The notes under the pieces: model-generated
The model's input: the letters and a program-made list of their open reading frames with translations, nothing else
Told to the model about the DNA's origin: nothing
The model's database searches: none
Source of the DNA: Salvator merianae
Taxonomy: Eukaryota; Chordata; Lepidosauria; Squamata; Teiidae
Direction of reading: 5' to 3'
DNA length: 64,000 bases
Assembly (NCBI GenBank): GCA_003586115.2
Contig: QVOM02000034.1
Span: 143,602,693 to 143,666,692 of the forward strand
Made by a program: the position numbers and the translations under genes
Shown: positions 1-11,999 of the stretch, one piece after another
Position numbering within the stretch: position 1 is the stretch's first letter
How the letters are laid out: every line of letters starts with the position of its first letter

Positions 1-1989
1 TGATAGCTGACCCCTGGACTTATGGGACCAGCTATTCTCAGAAGACCTCCAACAACATCCGTCTGTCTGTCCATCCGTCCATCTATCCTCCCCTCCCTTC
101 TTAGGAGTTAGGAAACCATAAAGTATAGCATCTATTCCATTCCTATTTTTTTCCTTGTGAGGTTATTCCAGATGCTTGCAAAAATGAATTAAAAGTTACA
201 ACATTTAGTCCCATTGTGATTGTGGTTTCCTTTGTGCTTGAGAGATAGGTCTCAGCACCATGGCTGCAGCCTCTGTGCTTCTTTCAAAAGTTGGGGCATG
301 GGATGGTGATCCTGACAATATGGTTCTGGCAGTGCATGTTGTTTGCACACTGCTATAGAACCATTTGGTAAAGGAGACAGGCAGTCTCTTTGATTGACTG
401 ACTCATCTACTCATCTAGAAATTATAGCTCCATGAACATTGGCCAAAAGCCATGCTTTGCCCAGCTAAATTTGTAGCTTCCCCCTTCCAGCCAGGCAGAT
501 TTTGTCTGACAGTTTTTCCACAGAAGGAGAAAGCAGTAAAGATGGGGAGTACTACTCATATTCCTTCCTCTGAATGTTGGCACAGAGTGTAAATTACTGA
601 AACTCACACTGTGCACACTTAGGCTGCACCTTCAATGGAATGGAACAGTTTCAGAGGGGACAGGAAATCCAAATTTCCTGTCCCCAGTATTAAAAGCCTT
701 CCTTTTAATGTCGCATTCAAAAGCCGTGGTTTGGAAGATTTGGAGAAACACCATTCACATCATCTTTGGATTGAGAATATGGGAGGAGGTAGTTCAACCA
801 CTTCTTGTGCCCACTGAGAGTCTGAAGATTTGCTGATTGCTGGTCTTTTAATGTACATCAGAGTTAGGGAAGGTTTTGCTGCATTGATCGCAGAGAAGCA
901 GTGGCAGCCGCAGCAAAGCATCAAAAATAAGGCTTAAAAAGAAATGCCTAGAAGTACCACTTAGCCTAGTATGAGGCCTGGATGCTAGGCAGATGCGAGC
1001 ACATATTATTTGACCACTTCAGATCTGAGTTTAATCCATTTTGTGCTACATTACATGTCTAGAAAAATACTTAGATAAAGGCGATTGTAGTTATGATGTT
1101 CTTGGCCCAAGCTCACACAAGAGCCTGTGTTAGACCCATAAAGAACAACATAAATAAAGGCAGGAAAAGGACAAGGCCAGGAATATTTATCTAACAAAAT
1201 ATAATGTTTTGCACATGCTAACAGCTTTCTTCTTCTTTGGATGCATAGAAGAAATTAAAATTTGAAGTACGGGAGTCACTTTAAATTCTGCGATCCACTT
1301 CAGAGTTTTAACAGAAAATAAATTTCTTTTAAAAACTTTCCAAGTTTCGAAGCCCATTTTTCCATGCGCTAAATAGTGTGAATGAGAGCTGCGTACTTAA
1401 TATATTTTATGAATCACACAATTAAGTCAAATATGGTTCCTGTGACTTTAGCATCAGCTGAATCTAAAGCTAGAACAAACAAATAACAAATAAGCCCTCA
1501 ATATATTTGGTTTTCATGATCTGTAACTTCTACTTTTCTTTTGAAATATTGTGGAACTCTTATTTGGGATTGCTAATATTTATAATGGGATTTAATTTTT
1601 TTTAAATCCTAATTTAGTACTCTCTTGTCATGCCTTGAGTTTGAGTTGTCTAAGCATGTGTCAGATTTAATTATGTTGGTTTATCAAACACTTGTGCTCT
1701 TTTATCTTGCTTAATACTGTCCGCAGCAAGCTAAGCTTTTCTCACATTGGGTGCTAACACCGCTTTGGAAACAAACACTCTGGTTGAATCCACATGGGCA
1801 TAAAAAGAACCTCCCCAAGAGTCCCATTTTCAATTTCCATCAGTTGGAAAGGGTTTCCCCTCACAACCATGTCCTGGCTATTGCGCTAGGGTGAATTGTG
1901 TTTTTATACCACACTATTTGCCTCAGGAATCAGCCCTTTTGCAGACCATATGGATGCCACCTGAGTGTAGTATGGTATCAGATAAGATG
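1..1989. other. No gene recognised
   Basis: AT-rich sequence with no convincing coding frame or repeat that I recognise. A short imperfect pyrimidine tetranucleotide tract (TCTG/TCCA units) lies at about 58-103. The open frames here are under 65 codons and show no family resemblance. Confidence 0.5.
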
Positions 1990-1997
1990 ATTTACTT

Positions 1998-3300
1998 CTT
2001 TACTTTACTTTAATTTTGATTTATACCCCTCCCTATACCGAAGGGTCCCAGGGCGGCTTAAAAAAACACTTCAACAAATTACAATCAAAACATTATAAAA
2101 CATCCTAAAAACATACAAAAAGCTTCTAGAATTCATAAAAATTATTACAATAAAAACCATAAAAACATTATAAAAACATTATAAAATATTTCAAGGCCCC
2201 CACCACAAAACCACCCTCACCCAATAAAACAACAGACCAGAAGCAATGCGGGGGGTTTCTCAAAGGGTCAAGGTCCATATGCCTGGGCAAAGAGGAAGGT
2301 CTTTACCAGGCGCCAAAACCCGAACAGGGATGGCGCCTGGTGAATCTTGGTACGGAGGCTGTTCCACAACCTGGGGGCAGCCACAGAGAAAATCCTCACC
2401 CTCACCCCCACCCCCACTCCCTGCACTAATGCAGGGGAAGGGATCACCAGGAGGGACTCCCCCTGTGACCTCAGCGTGCGGGCAGGCACATATGGGTGTA
2501 GGCGCTCTTTCAGGTAGGCAGGACCCAAACCATTTAGGGCTTTATAGACCAAAGTCAACACTTTGAATTTAGCCCGGAAATGTATTGGAAGCCAGCGAAG
2601 ACTTTTCAGGACCGGCGAGATATGCGCACGGCCTGGTTGACCTGACAGCAGACGAGCTGCTGCATTCTGCACCAGCTCCAGTTTCCGGACCGTCTTCAAA
2701 GGTAGCCCCATGTAGAGTGCGTTACAGTAATCCAAACGGGAGGTTACCAGGGCATGCAGAACTGTGGCCAAGTCCCCCGTGTCCAAGTACGGACGAAGCT
2801 GCCGAACCAGTCGGAACCTCTGGTAGGCACCCCTGGCCACCGCTGCCACGTGTGAATCCAGGGTCAGCGACGAATCCAGGAGGACTCCCAGGTCTCGCAC
2901 CCGGTCCCTTAGGGGAAGAACGTTCCCATCCAGCACCGGGTGTCCTGTGATGACCGGAACACGGGGACTCTGAACCCACAGAACATCCGTTTTGTCTGGA
3001 TTCAGCTTGAGTTTATTGGTCCTCATCCAGTCCGACACCACCCCCAGGCAGGAGTCCAGCACAGAGAGTACCTCACCTGACTCTGCTGCAATTGAGAGGT
3101 AGAGCTGGGTGTCAGCTGCATATTGATGGCACCCAACCCCAAACTCCCCAATGACCTTCCCAAGTGGCTGCACGTAGATGTTAAACAGTAGTGGGGACAA
3201 CACTGAGCCCTGGGGAACCCTGCAAGGGAGTTCCCATGGCTGTGAGTGCTGGCCACCTACCACCACTCTCTGACACCTCCCCCGGAGGCTGGGTGCCTAT
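1998..3300 (-). mobile_element. 5'-truncated CR1/L2-group LINE
   Basis: Minus-strand non-LTR retrotransposon. Its 3' UTR lies at about 1998-2267 and ends in a short AAAGT-like tandem tail, preceded by a GC-rich block that reads GCCGCCCTGGGACCC on the minus strand. Non-LTR elements of the CR1/L2 group usually end in short tandem repeats, not poly(A). The coding part (2268-3266) is open and clearly reverse transcriptase. RT-like sequence can be followed to about 3300, where it stops abruptly, as expected from 5' truncation during target-primed reverse transcription. I could not find a clear target-site duplication. The GC-rich, largely open state suggests a younger copy than the other LINE pieces here. 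The exact clade (L2, Rex1 or Vingi) is uncertain. Confidence 0.85.
2268..3266 (-). pseudogene. LINE reverse transcriptase, C-terminal part (332 codons open)
   Basis: Partial ORF2 of a CR1/L2-group LINE. Visible motifs are the RT box PQGSVLSPLLFN at residues 18-29, a catalytic box reading YAAD at residues 49-52 where the family has YADD, then LKLNPDKT, LGVLLDSSL, SRLDYCNALY and LVQNAAARLL, ending in a typical WLP...FK.L...YKALNGLGP..L tail. The endonuclease and N-terminal RT are missing through 5' truncation. The first catalytic Asp of YADD is replaced by Ala, so this copy could not polymerise even if expressed. No stop or frameshift interrupts the 332 codons. The overlapping open frames on the plus strand are shadows of this GC-rich region. 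Confidence 0.88.
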
Positions 3301-3490
3301 ATAGGCTGCAGAGCCCCAGGTGTAAACGGCTCCTTGCTGGCTGGTCCCGGTCCTGCAAAGCTCTGGAGAATTCCAATGTCCTCCAGAGTCCTCCCACTGC
3401 CAGAGTCAGTAGCTCTACCAAGCCTACCTCTGTCTCTCACCCTGAGGCAGCCGGGAGCAGAGGTAGTCTCTCTCTAGCAGTGGGGCATTA
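3301..3490. other. GC-rich block next to the LINE 5' end, unassigned
   Basis: About 190 bp of GC-rich sequence that abuts the point where LINE coding similarity stops. It does not continue the RT frame. It could be a rearranged or inverted LINE 5' piece or an older repeat. I cannot assign it. Confidence 0.3.
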
Positions 3491-5812
3491 AAACCAGGAA
3501 AACTAACATTTATTTAAAGTGGGACCATGCACTTAATTGCTGAGGATTGCAACATAGCAGGTTTTCAAGGCAAAAAGTTTAGTTTGCTCTCTGAGGGAAT
3601 TTTTACTTTAAATACGCTTGATGCTACATTTTTCAGTTTGTACTAGATCATCATCAGCACCACCACAAATTTCTGTGTATATCGTCTTCCCAGTTAAAGA
3701 ATGTTCAAGGTGGTTTATGACAGAACAAAAATGTACAGTAATAAACACAATTTAAAATATATTATATAGAACTAGATGAACATATCATATAAAAAGATTT
3801 TAAAAAATGAAACAAAGTTTCTTTCACGGAAGGGCAGGGGCAGGGGACAAGCAGGCAAACAGCAGTAGCCGCTGCCAGACGGCAGTCTCACCATCTTTCA
3901 CCCTGGCAGTCACCTTTTTGAGTGCTGACCTACCCTGCTTTCATGCAGTGTAGTTGTTTTTCCAGCATTCACCAGCTGTATAGTGTTCAATTACTCCCAA
4001 CCCCTCTGTTTACTGATTTTAATTCCTAACTTCTGGCCACCTTGTCTGTCTTAGGTGATTATTCAGCGAGTGCCCATCAAAAGGTGGCCTGTCTGTCATG
4101 TCTTACATGCTAAAGGAGTGCAACTGGGTGTGCAGCAGAAATTAACTCAGGCCAGGAACCAGGCACAATGTACAAAAAGGAAAAAGAGAAATTATTAATT
4201 AGTGCTTGGCAGTGAAAAGCCAAGAAAAAGGTTAGTCCTTAGTTCAGCTTCATTTCTACAAAAAGCAGGAAGGTTTGGCATATGTGACCATCCTACTAGA
4301 GGCAAGGAACAGAGTGAATGTTATTTCATCAAAAGAAAACTAATTTGCATTTAACACATATACTATGTACTCAGTCTTCCTTCCCTTTTTATCATTAACC
4401 TGCTCTGGGGAATTCAACTGGTGGTATCCCACCAGGTACTTCTGGTAACTCTGAAACTGTTTTACCTACCAGGAAGTGCTAAGTATAACATTACCTAACC
4501 TACCTCTCCATCCCCAACTGCTTATTTTACTGTCCTTGTAATCTTCTCCACCCCTCCCCCAAGAATCTTGCAATAGTATTAAACCCAACAGCCTTTTGTA
4601 ATAATTACAATGCTAATAAACTTATTTTATGGATCATCTCATCAGTCCCCGCCCCCCAAGAGATGTGATATACCACTGTATATGATACACTATACCACTT
4701 TTCCATACTTCCACAATGCACTGGCAGATTGAACCTTTTGGTATGAGTTCTTTAAAATCTTAATATTATACTTCATTCATAACAATTCACAATTCACTTC
4801 CTGTTGCTGCTACCAGTGATTTGAGCAGATTTGGCTGGATAGAGGTTAGAATAAATATGATGTTTCTTTAACCCTTTTTTGTCTTTTGTTTATCACCGCT
4901 TCCAGTAGGCTCTTCCAAGATTTGTTGCCATACTTCTTCCTTTACAGGAATGACAGAACATAGCATGATATGAAATAAAATAGATTTACTTCTTTTATAA
5001 ATCTAGTTTTAAAAGTAAGTTTAAGGGGTTTCTGAGAGTTGGCTTTCACCACCACACCTGCATCAAAAAGATTAGCCTTTGTTTCCTTAAACTTCATCAA
5101 TTATTTTCAATTTTTTTCCCCAAAGCCAGGATCTACACATGCACCACAGGGATGCATTGCAGAGCTTGTGCCTTGTCCAGAAAAAAGTGTTTTAGGCCAG
5201 GACTGTACTAGGCATTACAGAGTGGGCTGATATCCATTCACTTGATGGTCATCTTGTCCTTGCCAACCTTCAAAACCAGGGAAATATAAGTTCTCTGCCA
5301 CTGTTGAAGCTGTTCCTCTGGAAATAGCCTGGGAAGTGGTCTATTTTCTGTAACTTGATGAACCGTTGCAGGGTTTCAGAATAGATTGTGAAGAGCTTCA
5401 GAGGAATCTCTTGATACTGAGTGAGTGACCAATGAAGTGGCACATGCACATGAATCTGAGACTCTTTCTGCACTTACCTGTTCTACATCCAGATCAGTGA
5501 ATCTGGATTAGCTCAGCCCACTGATTCAGATTGTGGGGAGTTGAGGGTAGAATCAGCACTGTCTATACAAGTGGTGCTGATCCAGATTAGCCTTTGCAGC
5601 TGCACAGCCATGCCTTCAAAAGTTAGGAACAAGCGTTCCTAGCCTTGGGGCCTCTGGGGGAGGACTTTTAGGAGGTGTGCAATTGTGCATCACTGAAGGC
5701 CCCCCTCAGTACTCCTGAACATGGGAAGCGTGCCTTCTGCACATCTCCCATGTTCTGGATCAGGCTGCTGGTCTTTCTGGTAGACTCAATTAATTGGATC
5801 TACCAGAGACCT
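3491..5812. other. No gene recognised; possible LINE tail at 3650-3810
   Basis: AT-rich sequence without a coding signal. At about 3700-3770 a stretch containing AAGGTGGTTTATGACA followed by A-rich DNA resembles the minus-strand 3' tail of the CR1/L2-group LINE at 2040-2100, but it is too decayed to be sure. Nothing else is recognised. Confidence 0.35.
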
Positions 5813-5993
5813 GGGGCCTTCTGCACTTGGACTTATTTAAGATTATATCTCAGAATAGAGACCTGCCATCTGCATGCTAGTGCAGACTATGGTAGGCCCT
5901 GGGTAAGACCTTTTATAGTTTGCACTAGCATGTGGATGGCAGGTCCCTATTCCAGGATATAATCCACAATAAGGCCAAGTGCAGAAGGGGCCC
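5813..5993. mobile_element. 180-bp palindromic MITE, family A copy 1
   Basis: Near-perfect palindrome of about 180 bp. The left end reads GGGGCCTTCTGCACTTGG and the right end is its complement. The arms of about 85-90 bp both carry the ATAGGGACCTGCCATCTGCATGCTAG-like core with a few substitutions. Two further copies of the same length lie at 13362-13541 and 29889-30069. It has no coding capacity, so it must have been moved by a transposase in trans. The target duplication is unclear because CCTGG occurs at both edges and overlaps the end itself. Confidence 0.82.
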
Positions 5994-6731
5994 TGGATTA
6001 AGACTTCTCTTTAGTCTGGATCTTGCTCTGTCTCATGCAAACAGAGCTGACCAGCGGGCAGGGCTGCCAGAAATTAGCTGAACTAATTATCCTAGCCATA
6101 GAAAGAGCATAAAAAAACCCAAATGTGATTAATTAGTTGGTTGATTGTGGCAACCCTGCCAGAGAGGTGTGTGACCTTATAGATTTGCACTAACATGTAT
6201 ATCTATATGGCTTAGAAGAATCCTACATAGACCCTTAATATGAATTAAGGGTCCATGCAAAAAAGGCCCTTAGTAAGTGCAAAGTGATGCACATTGGGGC
6301 AAAGAATCCCAATTATACATATAAATGGTTTCCTACAGAACCTCAAAATCAGTCTGAATGCAGAGATATATTTACTGGTGGACAATAAAAATCTGTTCCG
6401 TTCCTTTCCTTAAGAGCAATAGAAAGAAACAATGAAGGCTGGTTAAACAGAAAGGAAAGCCTGTCTGATACATTGTACCTTTCAGTAACACAATAATTAC
6501 AAGGTATAATCCAATCAAAGGATTAGCACCTAAGGAAAAGAACACTGAACTGAATTACTGTTGGCTGCAGTCTTTTACAATAGTTTGTTTATATTTCAAC
6601 TGTAGTTGCTGATTATTAAGAAAAGAGAGCTATTTACCAGTCTGGCTTTAAACAATGATCCCAGATATTGGCAAATTATGCCAATGCTTTTTGGAAAAAT
6701 TGCATGCTAGCTAACGTATTGTCTGTATGAT
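5994..6731. other. No gene recognised
   Basis: AT-rich sequence with no identified repeat or coding frame. Confidence 0.45.
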
Positions 6732-7440
6732 AAGCTTCCTTTTTTGATCTGTCATGGCCCTTATTATGTGACCTATTTTGTGGCCCTTCCCCCCCCATGA
6801 AAGTTTCCTGCCTTTGGAACTTTGCCCCTCCTTCAACCCTCTTGCCCTGATTCCTCGCTCCCTTGTTTCCTTCTGCACTGAAGGAAAAGTATAAAAACTG
6901 CCATAGTTCAGTTCTTTAAGTGGTCACTTTGTCCTTTCCTCATTACTGCTGATCATTACCAATCTTGCCAAGATCCTTTATCTCTATGCGCTGAAATCAT
7001 AACTGCCACCCAACAGAACCTGAGCATATACCAATCTTGCTGCACAACAAGATTTTTTCAAAGCAACCAGTCTTGCCACCTAGCAAGGACTCCCTTTTCT
7101 ACTACTGAAATCACAGCTTTGGGGAAATGTGAAGTTGCTTCACTCCCTTTTCCAGAGAGGAAACATGTTTTTGTGAGCCTTTGCTTCTTCCTCTCCAATT
7201 TATGCTGTTATCCATTTGTGTGTCCTTCTATCAAGGAGCAGAGACACTTGGAAAGGGTGCCCACTCTTTCGCCTTCCCTCTGCTTGCATTGCATTGGGTT
7301 TGCCATGGGACAGAGATCAGAGAGTGAGATCTGGTTCCCTCTGTCCATTTGCTCCTCCTTACAGGTCTGTGAAGACTTGATAGCTGCTGTCAGAAGGGTG
7401 AGAATCTTCTTTCAATATTAGTTTATCTTGTAGCTGAGAT
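6732..7440 (+). mobile_element. Possible LTR-like element with TATA box
   Basis: Begins with TGTCATGGCCC and carries a good TATA box (GTATAAAAACTGCC at about 6889), followed by pyrimidine-rich DNA and an AAGGGTGAGAATC motif near 7395. That motif resembles the GAGGGTGAGAAC shared by the LTR-like copies at 27.7, 40.6 and 50.5 kb. The 3' end and a target duplication were not found, so the assignment is weak. It could also be an unrelated promoter-like region. Confidence 0.28.
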
Positions 7441-9289
7441 TAGTGCCTTGGTTGGAGTTTATGTTAAGTGGGGTTGCAGGAGATGTTCTTGATCTTCAAA
7501 AAGGGAGCCAAAGCTCAGTGAAGTTCTATGCTGGGGTGAAAGTTATGAATTTCAGATTTGGTTGTGGGTTTTGCCATTTGCACAAGGGAATATAGCTTCA
7601 GAAAACAACTTAGAATCTTGCAGTTCTGTAAAACTCACTCAACCACCTAAATCCATTAGTGCCCTGCAACTTTGTAATGAAAAGCATTTTGATTGACAGT
7701 AATTGGTGTTAAGCGTTCATTAATTTTTTTTAAATGTTGGAATTCTTAAAATTTGAACTCTGCTTTCCTCTTTCCCTGTTGTGACAAATCTATGTCAGAT
7801 TAATGGTATTTCCATTAAACCTACCCCTTTCATGCTAAAGGTCTAACTTAGTGAATTGGGAGCTAAATTCCCCAAACCAGTATAAACCAATTAAGCCAAT
7901 TCACATAATACTACAGGAGATGTACATGAATATGAACAGAAAGGGACAGAAACAAGTTTTTTTTCTTCCTTTGAGCATAATGTTGGCATGCTCACCTGCT
8001 AGTAGAGTTTCCTTTTTTGGAATAAAGTCTTTTTGTCTCAGTTTCTCTCACATCTTCATGGAGGGGGTAGAGCTACTGTCATTGTTGTAGATTAATTTTT
8101 GACATATTTGAATGATTGGTGAAGTCTTCTCAGTAGTGAGTTTGGAAAAGGGAAATTGGTGGCAAGCATTAATTTGATGAAAATATGCTAAGTGTAAGTG
8201 TGGCTTAAGTAAACTCAAATTTTCCAGAGCAAGTCTTATTTCTGAAAAAAGATAATCCAATTTTCTTTTCACAATATGACTATTCTTTTTGTCTCTTTCT
8301 GCTTATGTGGGTTGGATAGTATCCCTACGCTTCTGCTTCTTTGAGAACCCAAACCAGTTTGACAGTTTAAAGAGCCAAACCAAACCAGGCTCTCAGTTTC
8401 TGCGAACTTAGGAAATGGCTATTCAGAATATCTACTTTTAGAAAGCAAATTATTACAGGTATGGGAGTTTATAATTCGTATTTGGTTGCTTTTTACAATA
8501 ACCATGGCTTGAATGTCACAGCCATTATGCAGCACGTTTTCTGTTATTTGTATATGCCCTTAAGCAGACTGTCTTACTTAATAGAACTGCAAATTACTGG
8601 ACCAGGATAATCTTCCTTCAGCAGCTTGGTATTTGTGCTTTTAATTGTCAAGGCAATCATTGGTTAGTAGTGAAGGGAGGGGCTCTGCTCATATTGTTTT
8701 TGGGGCTACTAGATGAAATTATTATTAGGTTTTTAAAACTTAAGAGGAACAGCACACTCAAAATAATTTATCTGCTTAGAATATGGAATACATCACTGGT
8801 TGACTGGGAGAATGAATTAATTTTATTGTAGAAGGTTGACTATTAATTTACCAACATCCCCACAAAGTCAAAGGAATATAAGCTAATTGGAGAGAGCTGT
8901 GAGGAAGCTATAAAAGCAGTGGTGAATTTATCATCTGAGGATGAGAAATATCTTGGTGAATTGCCATAAACAGGGTCACTATGGATATAGGCATGGGTCA
9001 GTTTTATCTTTTCTGTAACAGGTAAAGGCTGGAAGCCCTAGTAAATGTGTTGAAGTTTATGTCTGCGTAGATGTGCGTAGGATTGTGCTGTAAGAGTCTG
9101 CCAATTCTCCTTGTCTCAAGTATAGGAGTTATTTAGAATTCAAAGATAGCAACATGCAGCTACTTACACCAGGGAAGTAACCTTTCTAAATAAAGTTAAT
9201 GACTTATTTGTGTAATAAGTTCTGTACAGTAAGCTAAATATGCCAGATATAAGGATAGCCTTGCTTTTTAAAGAAGAACGCTAAACCAA
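7441..9289. other. No gene recognised
   Basis: AT-rich DNA. I see no repeat family or exon that I can support. Confidence 0.45.
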
Positions 9290-10451
9290 CCAGATAAAGT
9301 GCACTTCATAAGTACACCCATTTCAATCTGGCTTCAAACATGGTAATAGCATTGAAGCTGCTTTGGTTTCCCAGATTGATGACCTTCTCTGGAGGAAAGA
9401 CAATGGGAGTACAATTCTGTTAGTTTTCTAACAGCAGCTTTTGCTACTATTGATCATGGCATCCTTAAAAGACAATGGAGTTGGAGAGCTGGAGGTATTG
9501 CATTAGTTCAACCCTTTCTCCAAGGCTGATACCAGAAAGGGGTTATGTGAGATTTTTGCTCCACATCTGGGAGTTCACCTCTGGGGTTCCTCAGGGTTTG
9601 ATCTTATTTCCCATGCTCTTTAATAGGAGACATCATCAGGAGTGAGAGGTGAATCAGGAGGAAATGTTATCAATATGGAGATGATACCCACTTCAATCTG
9701 TCTGTGCCATCTGAATCAGCAGAGATGGTTGAAGTGGTTGACAGGTGCTTGGAGTCACTAATGGGTTGGATTTGGGGCAATAAATTGAAGCTGAATCCAG
9801 ACAAGATGGAAGTGCTATGTGTCACAGGATCTTGGGTCCCTGAAGTAGGGAGACACCCATTCTTGATAGAGTTGTATTGACCTGCAAGGGACTGGTGTGA
9901 AATTTGAGGTGCTCTTGGACTCTGCACTTATGTTTGAAACTCAGGTGGAGGTGATGGCCAAGTGCACCTACTTCCAGCTATGGTTGGTTCACCAACTATG
10001 GCTGTTCTGAACATAGATAATCTGGCCACAGTAATCCATTCTTTTGAGCCTTTTACATTGAACTATTGTAACACACTCTACACGGGGCTACTCTTGAAGA
10101 TGGTTCAGAAGCAGCAGCTAGACTACTGACTGGAACAACTGGCTGGATGCACATCACATCTGTCTTAAAAGAACTGCATTGGCTGTCAATTTGTTACTGA
10201 ACAAAATTCAAGGTGTTAATTTTAACCGAAGAGGCCCTAAAAAGTATGTATTCGAAATATCTAGAGGAATGCATTATCCTGTATTGACTGGTCTGTGCCC
10301 AGAGATCTGAAGGTGAGGTTCTCCTGGTCGTACCACCACCTTCAGAAGTTAAAGGGGTTGAGGACACAGAATAGTTCTTTTGATGCTAAACCCCAGACTA
10401 TTGTCATAGAAAATCAATGGGACCAAACGAAAATCAAGGCAAAGCTGCAGC

Positions 10452-10457
10452 TTTATT
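10452..10457 (-). terminator. Poly(A) signal AATAAA of the solo LTR
   Basis: AATAAA on the minus strand, about 90 bp downstream of the LTR TATA box and about 50 bp from the LTR 3' end. Confidence 0.65.
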
Positions 10458-10543
10458 GTTTACTAGTGCACTAGGGCAACCCTGCCATTAATCAAAGACA
10501 ATGGAGTCGCACCTTTTGATTATCAAAACAAAGCTTATATAGG

Positions 10544-10551
10544 GTAATACA
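10544..10551 (-). promoter_or_regulatory. TATA box of the solo LTR
   Basis: Reads TATATAAG on the minus strand inside the LTR, about 350 bp from its 5' end. It sits upstream of the AATAAA signal, as in retroviral U3-R boundaries. Confidence 0.65.
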
Positions 10552-11164
10552 AAATGAGCAAATTATAATAGGCATGATTCAGACATACATATTCATAATC
10601 TTGACCAATTACATTTGAAAATATAAAGAAAGCGTAAAATCACTAACTGGATACAGTAGGGCCGCAAACAAGCTGATAACAAGTCAAGCTAGAACAAAGA
10701 GCTTTCTCTACTTCAAGGCTTCAAGGCTAACTTCTTCTGCTACTAAATTCATCTTATCTATTAGTTCTCAGTGCTTCATGCTTAGCTGTGCACATTCTTC
10801 TATCTACTTTTTTGCTTAAGCTGAAATGCACTCTGTATATTGCTCTGAACTCTCATAATCCTCCTCACAAGACTCCATTTTGGCTTCACAGCCCTCACAC
10901 TATGGAGCAGCCTTTCTCCTGAGGTGCACTATATACATTTAGCAGATTGATGAAGACATTGGAGAGGTGCCAAATTGGTTCAATTCAAATGCAGTTTGTA
11001 GTGAATAGTGGATTTGGGTTTTGAACCTAAATATTCCCTATATTCAAATTAAGTGTTTGATGCAGAACTGAACACTAGAAGCATTCAAGAAAGTGTTCTA
11101 AGAACAGTTCAAAGCACCTTTACCTCTCTGCTCTCAGTCATCATGGTTATGGTGAACAGATTTG

Positions 11165-11165
<1 letters not shown>

Positions 11166-11217
<52 letters not shown>
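11166..11217. repeat. (TTA)n microsatellite
   Basis: About 17 uninterrupted TTA/ATT units. It produces artificial poly-Tyr and poly-Ile frames on the two strands. Confidence 0.98.
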
Positions 11218-11219
<2 letters not shown>

Positions 11220-11599
11220 TAGGGTGTTTGTTTTTCCTCCCTTGTTTCTGCACTGGATGACAGAAAAACATCTGCCTTGGAATTTTGAAAATATGTGATG
11301 TTCCTTCACTTCCCACCATTTGGCAGTGAGAAGCTTTTACTTCAAATTTGACACAAGAAAGATATTTAAATGCAGAACTTCAGTCAACCAATTACAAAAG
11401 GCAACATTTGATCACCCTGAGACTTGTCAGGGGCCTTCCCAGAGGTTCCAGACCCACACACCAATTTGGTTCCAAACTGTTGTGTGGGTCTTTGGGAAGT
11501 TCAAAGTTCAATTTGTACATATTCAGAGCTCTTGGGGTTCAATCTTATTTGAACCAATCTGAACCAGAAAAAAGAGTTCATGCATATCTCTAGAAGATG

Positions 11600-11762
11600 T
11601 ATCTATTCCTGGATTTTGGCTGAGGGAACAGCTTCCCCTCCCCACCTTCAGGTACTTTTATGTTTCTGAGTTCATTTTAAATGTTATTTTTATTGATTTA
11701 ACCTGTGTTGAGACCTTTGAGTATGAGTGGGATAAAAACACAATTAATAAACAAATAATACA
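11600..11762 (+). mobile_element. LINE 3' UTR fragment (CR1/L2 group)
   Basis: Contains a TTGAGACCTTTGAG...GGGATAAAAACAC stretch followed by an AATAAACAAATAAT tail. This is the plus-strand counterpart of the 3' end seen at 1998-2060 (minus). It is probably the displaced tail of the LINE at 9290-10985. Confidence 0.55.
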
Positions 11763-11999
11763 CTTATGTAGTTCCATTCCTACTTGTGGGGTGGACTTCA
11801 AAGAGTTGCACTTTCCTGGAAGAAACAAGTGGAATTTTTTTTTTTGGGGGGGGGTCTACTGGATTCATCACTGTCCCTTGAAGTGGCACCAGTAGACAAG
11901 AGTGTCTACTCACATTTATGTTTTTCCAACTTTACCCCTTCCTGGGTAGAACCCCTTTGAACGGAGTGACCCACACACTCCAGGCTGGATTACTGAAGG

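Larger units (their letters stand above)
10402..10899 (-). mobile_element. Solo LTR of an endogenous retrovirus-like element
   Basis: A 498-bp insertion inside the LINE at 9290-10985. On the minus strand it starts TGTGAGGG and ends TATGACA (TG...CA ends). It is flanked by CTAT at 10398-10401 and 10900-10903. It has the order expected of an LTR: a TATA box (TATATAAG, 10544-10551), then AATAAA (10452-10457) about 90 bp downstream, which places R between them. A 4-bp duplication is typical of gammaretrovirus-like (class I) elements. No internal genes or second LTR are present, so this is a recombination-derived solo LTR. The retroviral class is inferred only from duplication length and layout. 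Confidence 0.85.
9290..10985 (+). pseudogene. Decayed CR1/L2-group LINE reverse transcriptase, split by an LTR
   Basis: Plus-strand relic of the same broad LINE group as the copy at 1998-3300. Conceptual translation across frames shows GFKHGNS, VPQG, a YGDDT box in place of YADDT (about 9675), NKLKLNPDKMEVL, LNYCNTLY, and a late ...LKELHWL... and PEVHYIHLAD stretch. Many frameshifts and stops show an old insertion. Coding similarity runs to about 10400 and resumes at 10904, because a solo LTR (10402-10899) has inserted. The RT sequence is restored exactly when one CTAT copy is removed, so the LTR arrived after the LINE. Its 3' tail may be the fragment at 11600-11762. Confidence 0.75.

Noticed and set aside
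2246..3491. Plus-strand frames of 81-121 codons
   Set aside because: They are antisense shadows of the LINE reverse transcriptase on the minus strand or lie in the adjoining GC-rich block.
11053..11319. Open frames with long Tyr or Ile runs
   Set aside because: They are translations of the (TTA)n microsatellite at 11166-11217. The same applies to the poly-Ile frame at 30568-30783.
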